Shown here in pieces: positions 51,991 to 60,463 of a stretch of DNA of 64,000 bases. Positions within the stretch are counted from its first letter, which is position 1. Each line of letters opens with the position of its first letter. The translations under genes and the position numbers were made by a program. Under the pieces are notes generated by a model that saw only the letters and a program-made list of their open reading frames with translations, did not search any database and was not told the origin of the DNA. The DNA lies in the NCBI GenBank assembly GCA_910574865.1, contig CAJTDN010000005.1, positions 186,001 through 250,000 of the forward strand, written 5' to 3'. This DNA is from Lachnospiraceae bacterium. Its GTDB lineage: Bacteria > Bacillota > Clostridia > Lachnospirales > Lachnospiraceae.

Positions 51991-53631
51991 TTACTGTCCC
52001 CCAGCCACTTTTGCCGGATACCATTTCTGGAACCATGCTGTAAAAATCCCCATAAAGATAGGAAGTACAGAATTGATGAGCCCGATATAGCTACTAATAG
52101 GAGTTCGCATCAGCAGCCAGGTAAAAACAGATGTAAACAAGTAAAGAACGCCCCAAAGCATGGTCAAAATGCGGTTGGTCTTTAGAAAGAGTGCATTTTG
52201 TAAAGCGTCCTCGCCGCCGTAGCTGTTCATGGAATAATGAGCCGTAAGAGGTACTTTCCCCAAACACGACACAAGCCACATCACGCCAAAGGAAAGATAC
52301 GACAACGGCAACATCCATTTTTCCGAGCATCCGGCCAGCATCATAACAGAAAAGCCCGTTACCAAAGCGTTTGTCAAAATATCATATACTGTTTTTCTAT
52401 TTTGATAGAAAATAAGAGGAACCAGCGCACATACAACGATACTGATAAGACTCCCCCCTTGCTTGTGAATCGCGGGGGCTACCCATAAAACAATCCATGG
52501 AATGAGCATAATGTTCATATTGGTGTTTTTCTGTGGCAAAACCTCTTCTACCCGTTTCGTCTGTGGCCGTGAACCGCCGAAGTAGGTGTCCCATTTCAGC
52601 ATCAAGTTAAAATCTCCTTTTACCTTATAAAGCCCTTGCATCATGGCTTCATCACCCCGAATTTCTCCGGCCGCAATCGAGCGCCATACAGTAACCGGTG
52701 TTTCAATCTTTGTGGTAGCTGTTAAAGACTTATCTGTATAAACATGGCTGCCATCCTTTCCCAGCAGGATTTGATAGCTTTCCTCCACATCCGTGTAGTG
52801 CATTTCCAGCACGATATCTTTGCCAGGATAGTTTTCTTTGCGATAAAGTGAGGCCATTTGCCTTGTGAAAATCAGCGTGTCAGATTCTTTTTTTGCGGCA
52901 ATTTCGTCAGTTTTTGCGCCACTCTTATCAATCCCCCAGCTTGCATCAGCGCAGGCTTCAAAAGTTTCTCTCGGCAGCAAGAGCTGGTCAAGTTGTTCCC
53001 GAGTTTCTCTGGAAATACCACCTTTCATATACTGCCGTCCTGCTTGTTTTACATAAGAAAGATATTCGTTAGTACGCACAGAGAGTTCCGGCACCCGAAA
53101 CAATTCGCCTTGACCGCAAAAAACGGTCGTATAATTTCCCCGCCCACAGAGATGATCGAAAAGGCTACATACGCCGTCATAGTTTCCCGTTGCCGTATAA
53201 AAGCCACAAGTGGAAATCACCACTGTTCTTTTTCCGCTCATATCATACCGGGAAGGATGGTTTCCATTTCCGACCTGTCCCTCCTTTTCTTCCATGAAAG
53301 GAAGAAGCATGGGTAACTGACGGTCAATAAGATTTTTTAATGAACCGGGAACCGTAAAATAATATAAAGGAAAACTCCATATTGTAACGTCCGCCCAAAG
53401 CAGGTCTTGAATGACCTGCTGCATATCATCTTGTATGCAGCATTGTCCAGGAGTACGGTTCCAACATGAAAAGCAGCCAAGGCAGGGTTTAATATTCATA
53501 CGGCTGATGGAAAGCTCCTTTGTTTGAATATTCCAAATCTCTTGCTTCATTCCATCCAGGAATGCGGACGTAAGCCGGTAGGTATTGCTGCCGGCTCCTT
53601 TTGGACTTCCGTTTATCACCAAAACGTTCAT
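51991..53631 (-). CDS. NADPH-dependent FMN reductase / SCP2-like / membrane fusion protein
   Basis: About 546 residues. Residues 1-200: flavodoxin-like FMN reductase (NVLVINGSPKGAGSNTY, CLGCFSCW with two Cys, WSFPLYYFTVPGSLKN). About 255-360: SCP2-like lipid-binding domain (LEMHYTDVEESYQILLGKD, GEIRGDEAMMQGLYKV). About 380-540: five or six membrane helices. It overlaps the PadR regulator by ATGA and is co-transcribed. The function is unknown: a membrane-tied quinone, drug or lipid reductase is one guess. Confidence 0.8.
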   Translation of the reverse strand: MNVLVINGSPKGAGSNTYRLTSAFLDGMKQEIWNIQTKELSISRMNIKPCLGCFSCWNRTPGQCCIQDDMQQVIQDLLWADVTIWSFPLYYFTVPGSLKNLIDRQLPMLLPFMEEKEGQVGNGNHPSRYDMSGKRTVVISTCGFYTATGNYDGVCSLFDHLCGRGNYTTVFCGQGELFRVPELSVRTNEYLSYVKQAGRQYMKGGISRETREQLDQLLLPRETFEACADASWGIDKSGAKTDEIAAKKESDTLIFTRQMASLYRKENYPGKDIVLEMHYTDVEESYQILLGKDGSHVYTDKSLTATTKIETPVTVWRSIAAGEIRGDEAMMQGLYKVKGDFNLMLKWDTYFGGSRPQTKRVEEVLPQKNTNMNIMLIPWIVLWVAPAIHKQGGSLISIVVCALVPLIFYQNRKTVYDILTNALVTGFSVMMLAGCSEKWMLPLSYLSFGVMWLVSCLGKVPLTAHYSMNSYGGEDALQNALFLKTNRILTMLWGVLYLFTSVFTWLLMRTPISSYIGLINSVLPIFMGIFTAWFQKWYPAKVAGGQ

Positions 53632-54176
53632 GACTTCATTTCTCCTTCCAATCTCCGGATGCAGTCTTGTGCCCACTCAATTTGCATTTGTAAACTTCGC
53701 CGCCCATATTCTACCGTCATCTGCCAATAAAGTGTTTTCTCTTTCTGCCCAATCATATCGCCATAGGTGTATATGAGCTGTGGAACATGCTCTAAACTCT
53801 TTAGGAATAACTCGCAGCTTTTCTTAACGCTTTCAAAGTAACAAATATTTTCTTTCACGCTTCTTTCCCCGAGGAAAAAGACTTTCATCAAAATCGGTGT
53901 CTTGACCCTCAACCCCAAGTCACCATCTGCAAGCCATCGCAGTAGTTCCTCCCGCCCCATTGCCGTGATGGAATAGACGTTTTTATCTGGCTTTCCGTTT
54001 TGCAAAACAACCGTTTTGTTTACCCATTCCTTTTGTTCCAGCCCTTGAAGCTCTCTATAAATCTGGCTGGTTTTCGCATCCCAGAAATAATTTAGGGAAT
54101 CTCGAAAAATTTCCATAATTTCATACCCGGTCATTTCATTATAATTAAGTAGCCCTAAAATGCCGTGCTTTAACAT
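53628..54176 (-). CDS. PadR-family transcriptional regulator
   Basis: 182 residues; start at 54176 (MLKHGILGLLNYNEMTGYEI, the canonical PadR opening) with AAGGAGG 9 nt upstream. The winged helix continues with TSQIYRELQGLEQKEWV and PDKNVYSITAMGREELLRWL; the C-terminal half is a helical dimer domain. It presumably represses its own operon through the palindrome in the promoter at 54216-54244. Confidence 0.93.
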   Translation of the reverse strand: MLKHGILGLLNYNEMTGYEIMEIFRDSLNYFWDAKTSQIYRELQGLEQKEWVNKTVVLQNGKPDKNVYSITAMGREELLRWLADGDLGLRVKTPILMKVFFLGERSVKENICYFESVKKSCELFLKSLEHVPQLIYTYGDMIGQKEKTLYWQMTVEYGRRSLQMQIEWAQDCIRRLEGEMKS

Positions 54177-54215
54177 ACGATGCGTCCTCCTTGCTCTGTT
54201 CCATCCTGCACATTT

Positions 54216-54244
54216 ATTATATTCCACAAGTGGAATATTGTCAA
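54216..54244 (-). promoter_or_regulatory. PadR-operon promoter with embedded operator
   Basis: Consensus TTGACA (54244-54239), 17 bp, TATAAT (54221-54216). The spacer is filled by the perfect palindrome ATTCCACAAGTGGAAT (54221-54236), a fitting repressor site. Confidence 0.88.
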
Positions 54245-54310
54245 TAGAAGAGGGGCGCGAGGAAGTTTTACACGTGCTGATTGCCACGTATTTAGAGCAA
54301 CACATGTCCT

Positions 54311-55306
54311 TTACCTTAACCGATATTGATACTCCGGGATATTCAAAACCCCATCATTTAAAATCTGATTGCCCAGATACTGAAAGCTGCCATCTTCCCT
54401 GCATCGTATCATAAGCTGGTGGGTTATGACGGCATCATTGCACATCGTCATATCACACACCGCGTCCACCGTCAGGGTGATTGTACCATCCCCGTTTTCT
54501 TCCACACGAACGACTTCCGGCAAAGAAGTGGAAAATACCGTGGGCGAAACATTCATGCATCCCATCCTCGCCCATGCATAAGTCTGACTTTCCTCGTCAA
54601 ATACCGCCCACCTGCGAAGCTGCTCTGCGGTAACCGGAAGATATTCCATCAGCAAGCCTTCAAACTCCGCCGCCGGAATCCGATAATTCGACGCCCCTCC
54701 CACGTCCACTTGTGTAAAATACTTCTCCTCATTTATCCCTGAAAAACTACTGTTTTCCGGTTCAAAACGCTCTCTATATTTCATTGCATACAAATATTCG
54801 TATATCGCGTTGTAGTCCAACCCCTCCATATGCGCCGCGTCCCAATTTGAGCAGAGCAAATTATTTCCCTGATATCCCAAAGGGAGCACGCATTTTTCCG
54901 ACCACGCAAGACACTCGTTTGACAAAGGCCGCACCCTGACCATGCAGCTTCCATCTACGATTTCCGTCACCTCCGGTGGTTTTGGCACGGACAATTCATA
55001 ACAAAACCAACCTTTTTCCGTATAATTCCAGGTTTCAATTTCCATGTGAGTGACATCGGAAATCACCGGGGTGCTTTTTCCCCTCCATGTCACCCTCGCC
55101 GTCGACAGATACATGTCCGTCCCGTCATAATAAAATTTCTGCCGGGAAACCGCTCCGTCCCGACAGACCTTGTACAAAACAACCTCTCCTTTTTTCCCTT
55201 GCCCGCATTCTAAAAGGAACCGCTCCATCTCCTGGTAATGCTCCATCACACAATAGCGGGACGCATCAATTACCGTTTCCCCGGCTCCTGCAATCTGCAC
55301 TTTCAT
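54311..55306 (-). CDS. Unrecognised protein, paralogue of the next gene, lacking a signal peptide
   Basis: 331 residues. It aligns along its length with the 3' three quarters of the gene at 55307 (shared ALRVLPL/VRVRPLSNECL, LLPIGY-type stretch, DGTITLTVDAVCDM against DGTVTLTVDAVFPA, QYLGNQIL against QYVSNRVI). The N-terminal lipoprotein signal and linker of its partner are absent. Its ATG follows the partner's TGA without a gap and has no ribosome site of its own, so it depends on coupling. It may be a duplicated copy whose 5' end was lost by deletion. No known function. Confidence 0.7.
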   Translation of the reverse strand: MKVQIAGAGETVIDASRYCVMEHYQEMERFLLECGQGKKGEVVLYKVCRDGAVSRQKFYYDGTDMYLSTARVTWRGKSTPVISDVTHMEIETWNYTEKGWFCYELSVPKPPEVTEIVDGSCMVRVRPLSNECLAWSEKCVLPLGYQGNNLLCSNWDAAHMEGLDYNAIYEYLYAMKYRERFEPENSSFSGINEEKYFTQVDVGGASNYRIPAAEFEGLLMEYLPVTAEQLRRWAVFDEESQTYAWARMGCMNVSPTVFSTSLPEVVRVEENGDGTITLTVDAVCDMTMCNDAVITHQLMIRCREDGSFQYLGNQILNDGVLNIPEYQYRLR

Positions 55307-56637
55307 TCAATACATTAATTCATCCGAAATCTCAAGATTATCGTTCACGGAGAATAACCTCTGCCGTTCCTCCCCGGTCAGACGAGGCGTATGCCACGTC
55401 TTTTCAACATCCTCTTCCGAATGTATGACCCGATTGGAGACATATTGTACCTTGCCGCCCTCAAACGGACGAACCACCACCTCATGCGTGTATACTTTAG
55501 AAACCCCCGCCGCCGGAAAGACCGCGTCAACCGTAAGCGTGACAGTTCCATCCTCATTTTCCGTATACGCCGTCACTTCAGAATAAGGATATTCGGGAAA
55601 CTCCGCCTCGTACCGCCCTCTCGGCCTATATTCATACGTCTCGATTTCTGCATCATAAACCGTTTTCGATTGCAAGGTTTCACTGTCAATCTGAAAATAC
55701 GCCATAATGACTTTTTCAAACTCCGCTTTCGGTATCTGATAAATCGTGCCGCCATCCAGATTATCCGCCACCTCATAAGGCAACGGTTCTCCATTTACCA
55801 TGGGATACAAAGCGTCATATAAATCATAAAAATCCAGCTCACCATAATCTTTCTCGCTCCAATCAACAAGAAACATGTTATTTCGCTCATAGGAAATGGG
55901 AAGCAAATAGTTACGGTTTAGCTCTCTGCACTTGTCATCTAACGGCAATACCCGAAGCGCAACCTGCTCTTTCGCATTGCTCATGGTAAACATATATGAT
56001 TCCTCTGAAAACCACGCACCTGAAAACAGCAAATACCCGTCCTTCGTATATTGCCACTCGCTTGCCTCATATTCAACTGCCGACATTTTTTTCATCGTAT
56101 CATTTTCCAAGCAATAAAAAGCCCTGGCCACATCCACGGTTCTTTCTTGCGTTTGCAAGTCAAACTTGATAAATCCCCCCGAATCCGTGACTTCTATCAC
56201 CGTCAATGTGCTTTCAGCCTTTTTCTCCACATTTTCGCAAAAACGTATCACCTGCTCCGCCTCAGTCATATTGACCTGATTCTTACTATCAACGACCGCA
56301 TACCCGTGTTCTCCCAAGCTCTCCACGATATCTCGTATCACTTCCAAATCATCAAGTTCGTCTTCCTCTGCCGCTTTTTCATAAAATTCCTGACAAAGTT
56401 TTATGATTTTTTCCGTCTCCGGGTCTGGCTTCCCGTCTGATTCCGAATCCAGTCCTGCCCCTGAATTTCTCGTATCGTTCTGCATCTCACCGTTTTCATT
56501 TACATTTTTCGCACCGCCTTCTCTCACCAATGCGTCGCCACACCCTGAAACAAGAAGCACTAACACGGCAATTGCCGCCGCCAATCCAACCCTATAACTT
56601 CGTACACTCAGTCGCCATTTTCTTGATGTAAAAACAT
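55307..56637 (-). CDS. Unrecognised lipoprotein with apparent frameshift after its start
   Basis: The best start is the ATG at 56637 with AAAGGA upstream, but that frame ends after nine codons. Adding one T to the T5 run at 56634-56630 gives FFTSRKWRLSVRSYRVGLAA, leading straight into the lipoprotein signal (AVLVLLVSGC). Without that base translation would need the TTG at 56584. The mature part has a Glu/Asp-rich linker, then about 300 residues shared with the following gene, including RVLPLDDKC and DGTVTLTVDAV. The function is unknown. The homopolymer could be a phase-variable switch, a sequencing error or decay. Confidence 0.7.
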
Positions 56638-56706
56638 GAATCCAGTTCCTTTCCTTCTGTCCTAAATATCGATTTCACATCCCCATCACTTATCCTTTGT
56701 CTACAG

Positions 56707-56735
56707 AGTATACCATACACCAGTTCGTTAAGCAA
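56707..56735 (-). promoter_or_regulatory. Promoter of the lipoprotein pair
   Basis: Minus strand TTGCTT (56735-56730), 17 bp, TATACT (56712-56707). Confidence 0.65.
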
Positions 56736-56823
56736 ATTTTTCTGCAAAGATCCAATTGATGTTATATTGTAACATATAATAGGAAAAAGTGGTTGTTAAT
56801 CAGCCATTTTTTCCTTTTTTGGG

Positions 56824-56872
56824 AAAAAAACTTCAGGGGCCGATGTGACTCATGCGAGTCACATCGGCCCCT
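56824..56872 (-). terminator. Terminator of the GH43 gene
   Basis: A perfect 17-bp stem, AGGGGCCGATGTGACTC (56835-56851) with its complement at 56856-56872, then seven T on the minus strand. The gene's TAG stop is part of the stem. Confidence 0.92.
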
Positions 56873-58355
56873 ATTTGGAACTATCCATTTCCCGACAGCC
56901 CGCCCGAAATGAAAATCCATAAAAGTTCAGTTTTCCCTGCCCCACGTATTTGAAATATAATGGCACCACGTCCGCGGTCAGCTTCTCCCGCCCAAGCTTT
57001 GCCGAACATTCTTTGACTTCCCTCCCGTGGACGTCAATTGGCACCTCCGCGACAAGGTGGCAAAACGCCTCGTCACAATACACGCGAAACACCCCGTTCG
57101 CGCTTCCCGAAACCTCGACCGAAAGTCCCCGCGCCTTCCCCATGTCAAAATACTTGTATCCGGCCACGGCTCCGTCCCTCATGTTGGCAATGTATTGCAC
57201 CGCCGTCTCGTCCCCGTCCCGTTTATCCTGCGTGATGAAGGGGTGTTTCGCGTAACGAAGCCGCGCAAATGACACGTCGTAACGCCCGGTTCCCCGCGCG
57301 CTCCAGAGGTTGCAGGCAATTCGCGCCTCATAGCGCCCCTCCCCAAGGAGCGGCCCGCCGTTTAGTCCGCAGCTCGTCATCTCGGCCTGGCAAAATCCGC
57401 CGTCCTCCCCGCGCCACAACATTTCCGCACAAGTCTGGCGGGCATAAGAACTACGGTTCGTGTGCCGGTGATAAAAGATATAGTACTGCCCGTCCAGGCA
57501 GAGCATGCCCCCGTGATTATTGCCAATGTAATTCTTCGCGTGCCCCTCGTCCTCGTTCCCGTCCAGAAACAAGTCCCCGTTGCTGATCAGCGTTCCCCCG
57601 TACACGAAATCCTTGTCCGGATGGTCGCTTACGGCATAGCAAAGCTCGTGGTTGTGGCGGGAAGAATAGACGAAATAATATTTTCCCTCATATTTGCGGA
57701 TGGAACTGGCCTCGAAAAACTCGTGGTCTGCAAAGGAGCCCACGCCCTCCTTGGGAAACAATAACTTCTCCGGGGTCTTGACCGTCACCATGTCCGGCTC
57801 CAGCTCCAACACGTAACCCCCTTCGTATCGAAGCGACCGCCCACCGGTCACGATGGAGGGCATCTTCGTGTAAAATCCCGAATATAGGAACACGCGCCCG
57901 TCGTCGTCCACGAGCACACCCGGGTCAAACGGAAACGAATCGCCCTTCTTACACCCCCAAACCGTGCCATCCGCATAATGCACGTGCCCGTAAAAGGCAT
58001 ACGGCCCCGCCGGGCGGTCGCTCACTGCCACGCCCATCATGCCCATGAAATCAAACGCATAATATAGGTAAAACCTCCCATCCGCGCCACGTGCCACGTC
58101 CGGCGCGAACAAAAGCCGAAGCCCCAGGCGGTTCTTCGGATCCTGGTTTTTTCGATAAATGACCCCCTCGTAGCGCCAGTCGCCCAAGTCGTCCACCGAT
58201 GCCGACCAGCATACATAGTCATTGACACAAAAAATCGGGCTGCCAAAGCCGTCGTGGGAACCATACACGTAAATCCTGCCGTCAAATTCATAAGGCTCCC
58301 CGTCTGGAATATATTCGTATCCTGGCAAATATGGATTTACCGCTTGTCGCTTCAT
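56871..58355 (-). CDS. GH43-family glycoside hydrolase with C-terminal carbohydrate-binding domain
   Basis: 494 residues; start at 58355 (MKRQAVNPYLPG) with GGAGGAG upstream. A five-bladed propeller: the catalytic base region YEFDGRIYVYGSHDG, FAPDVARGADGRFYLYYAF, and acid region HEFFEASSIRKYEGKYYFVYS fit GH43 (arabinofuranosidase/xylosidase). After FYHRHTNRSS and TSCGLNGGPL, residues about 370-490 form a CBM6-like sandwich (VQYIANMRDGAVAGYKYFD). No signal peptide, so intracellular. A paralogue begins at the right edge of the window. The last codons contain the family C arm sequence GCTGTCGGGAAAT. Confidence 0.88.
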   Translation of the reverse strand: MKRQAVNPYLPGYEYIPDGEPYEFDGRIYVYGSHDGFGSPIFCVNDYVCWSASVDDLGDWRYEGVIYRKNQDPKNRLGLRLLFAPDVARGADGRFYLYYAFDFMGMMGVAVSDRPAGPYAFYGHVHYADGTVWGCKKGDSFPFDPGVLVDDDGRVFLYSGFYTKMPSIVTGGRSLRYEGGYVLELEPDMVTVKTPEKLLFPKEGVGSFADHEFFEASSIRKYEGKYYFVYSSRHNHELCYAVSDHPDKDFVYGGTLISNGDLFLDGNEDEGHAKNYIGNNHGGMLCLDGQYYIFYHRHTNRSSYARQTCAEMLWRGEDGGFCQAEMTSCGLNGGPLLGEGRYEARIACNLWSARGTGRYDVSFARLRYAKHPFITQDKRDGDETAVQYIANMRDGAVAGYKYFDMGKARGLSVEVSGSANGVFRVYCDEAFCHLVAEVPIDVHGREVKECSAKLGREKLTADVVPLYFKYVGQGKLNFYGFSFRAGCREMDSSK

Positions 58356-58440
58356 CGTCTTTCTCCTCCACATTTCATTCCGTCACTGCCGTTTAGGGCA
58401 CCCTCCGCAAGAAAGGCACCCAAAGTCTTATTTTTCATTC

Positions 58441-58463
58441 AAGAACGCCACCGGCGTTCTTGT
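58441..58463. other. Perfect hairpin without T run
   Basis: CAAGAACGCC and GGCGTTCTTG pair completely around ACC/GGT. It lies between the GH43 gene and the broken peptidase; no tract follows, so its role is unclear. Confidence 0.45.
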
Positions 58464-58476
58464 GGCGGCGCACAAG

Positions 58477-60333
58477 TCAGCCATGCTGACAAAATACATC
58501 TTTGTGCACCTGCAACGGCAATATCACGATAAACGCGAACGCCGCCAAATCCACCGTGTCTTGCGGCTCGATCCAGTAAATCCACGTTCCGTCGTAAACC
58601 TCCTGAATTTCTCCGCCATCCGGCACGTTCGCCTGGATGACATGATAGGCTTTCTGCGCCCCGTCCGCGCTTGTCCCGCTGACGATGTTGCCGTCCTGGT
58701 CATATAGAAGCACCACGTTATAGGCCGGATTTCCCTTATAGATTCCGGTAAATATAATGGATTCTGCCGGGATTACGTCACCCTCGCCCGGCCCATACTT
58801 ATAATCCGCCGTCAGCCTTCCGATGGCCGGAGTCCCGTTTACCGTGCTTTGTAACTCCACGTTATCCCCGGTCACGCCCAGAACGTCCAGCTCCGTAATC
58901 GCAATCTGCTTTCCTTCCTTGTTCCTAATCACAAGCCGCATCGCCGTCGTGTCGTAGGCCGCCAAGTTTCCTTTTGGCGGACTGCTGAAATAAACCGTCC
59001 ACGCGTTCTGTCCCGCCGTGCCAAGATAGGTCGTGTCGCCGTTATTGTCAATCGCCTTGTCGATTGCTTTCTCCGGCGTTTTCGCGCACGGATCTTCTTC
59101 GCTTCCGTTGTAATCCTCTTCCACCGACGTGATGCCGCTTGCGCTTACCGTCCACCCTGCCTTGTCAACATTGCCGTTATGCTCGATTTTCAGCGGATCC
59201 AACGTCAATACCGCCGAACGGTTCAGATATTTGTCAATTGCCGTGACCTCGTAAGTCACCACGCGGTTGTTCATCGTCGTCACAAGGTCGCCAAACGTTT
59301 CTTTCGTCGTAAAGCCCACGACCATTTTCTCCGCCACACCGCCGGACGTGGTGCAGCGCACAATCTCGTATCCGAGAATGTCGTCCCTGCCCGCCTCTGT
59401 CAGCACGAACTGGAAATTCACCCTGTTTTTGGCATTCGCGTCAATCTGCGCGGACGTCGCGGCCGAGAGCACTTCCGTCGTGCCGTCCGCCAAAAGCCTG
59501 CTGCCCTCATGCGTCAGCCGAAATACGCGGGAGTCGTCGTCCACATAATAAATCGCCCTCGTCTCCTCCGTGAACTGCCCGGCATACTGTTTTGTCCCCT
59601 CGTTCGCCGTCATGCCCCAGCGTTCAAAAAACGCCAACAAATTCCTTTCGGCCGCCGCGCAGGAAAGCCGCATCAGGTTCTGGTCCGTATCACCGGTCAG
59701 CACCAGCGCGATTCCTCCCGGCGCGGGCGCCTTCGCCGCGTCCCTCGCGTAGGTGTCCACCCGGGCAAAGAACAGATTCTTAAGCTGCTCATTATAGTTG
59801 TCGTAAGTCTTGTAGTTATAGCCGTCGTCATAGGCCAGGTGAAGCTGCCAGTACATCCCCAGCTGCGCGAACACGTTGGAAGCACTTCCCTTCGTGCCGG
59901 ACGTCACCTTCTCATAGACCTTGTCATATTGGAACCGCACGCTATCGCTGGTATCTCGCGCTTGTGCCAGCACGGAATAATAATTGTTCGTGACCTCCGC
60001 CACCGCGTAGGCTCCCTGGTTGATGCAGTGCCCGATTTCGTGGGCGATTCCCCAGCCAAAATACCGGCCGTTCATATATCGCCCGTCCACGTCCGCCTGC
60101 ACCGAAGCCCCGGACGCCATGCCCCTCGTCTCGTTCCACTCAATCCCGACATGGTTGCCGGACGCATACATGAACGCCCCCGCAAACATCCTCTGATAAC
60201 GGATGTTCAGATGCATGGACGGATATCGGTCCTTCACCGCGATTGCATTGCCCCCGTCACTTTCATTCTCCGTCAATCTCTTATCATACCACGCCCGACA
60301 AAAGGAGGGAATCTCCCACTTATCTTCTTTCAT
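58477..60333 (-). pseudogene. Beheaded M60-like (enhancin-type) metallopeptidase
   Basis: The frame carries the M60-like core: NIRYQRMFAGAFMYASGNHVG (in part), then GIAHEIGHCINQ with HEIGH near residue 97 and a downstream EVTNNYYSVLAQ, so the zinc site is present. A discoidin/F5-8-type sandwich follows (TPEKAIDKAIDNNGDTTYLG). The first 30 residues do not belong to the family but read through the upstream module D; no signal peptide or N-terminal domain remains. The C-terminus ends in an odd hydrophobic tail (AAFAFIVILPLQVHKD). Secreted mucin-type peptidases need export, so this gene is probably non-functional. Confidence 0.75.
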
Positions 60334-60390
60334 GCAATTTTTGAATCATTTTTCCGTCAATTTATCCTTGATGAAACAAATGCTCCCGAA
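60282..60390 (-). repeat. Upstream module D, copy 2 (fused to the M60 remnant)
   Basis: Same order as copy 1: TGTTTCA, AATGATTCAAAAA, CATG, ATAAGTGGGAGATTCCC, then TATGATAAG at about 60290. Here it directly precedes and partly supplies the open frame of the truncated peptidase. Confidence 0.65.
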
Positions 60391-60463
60391 TCGGAAGAGC
60401 ACGATATCCGTAAATCCCCATGGGAATTGACCCTCAATCATTTTTTATTGATTTCTCTCCATT

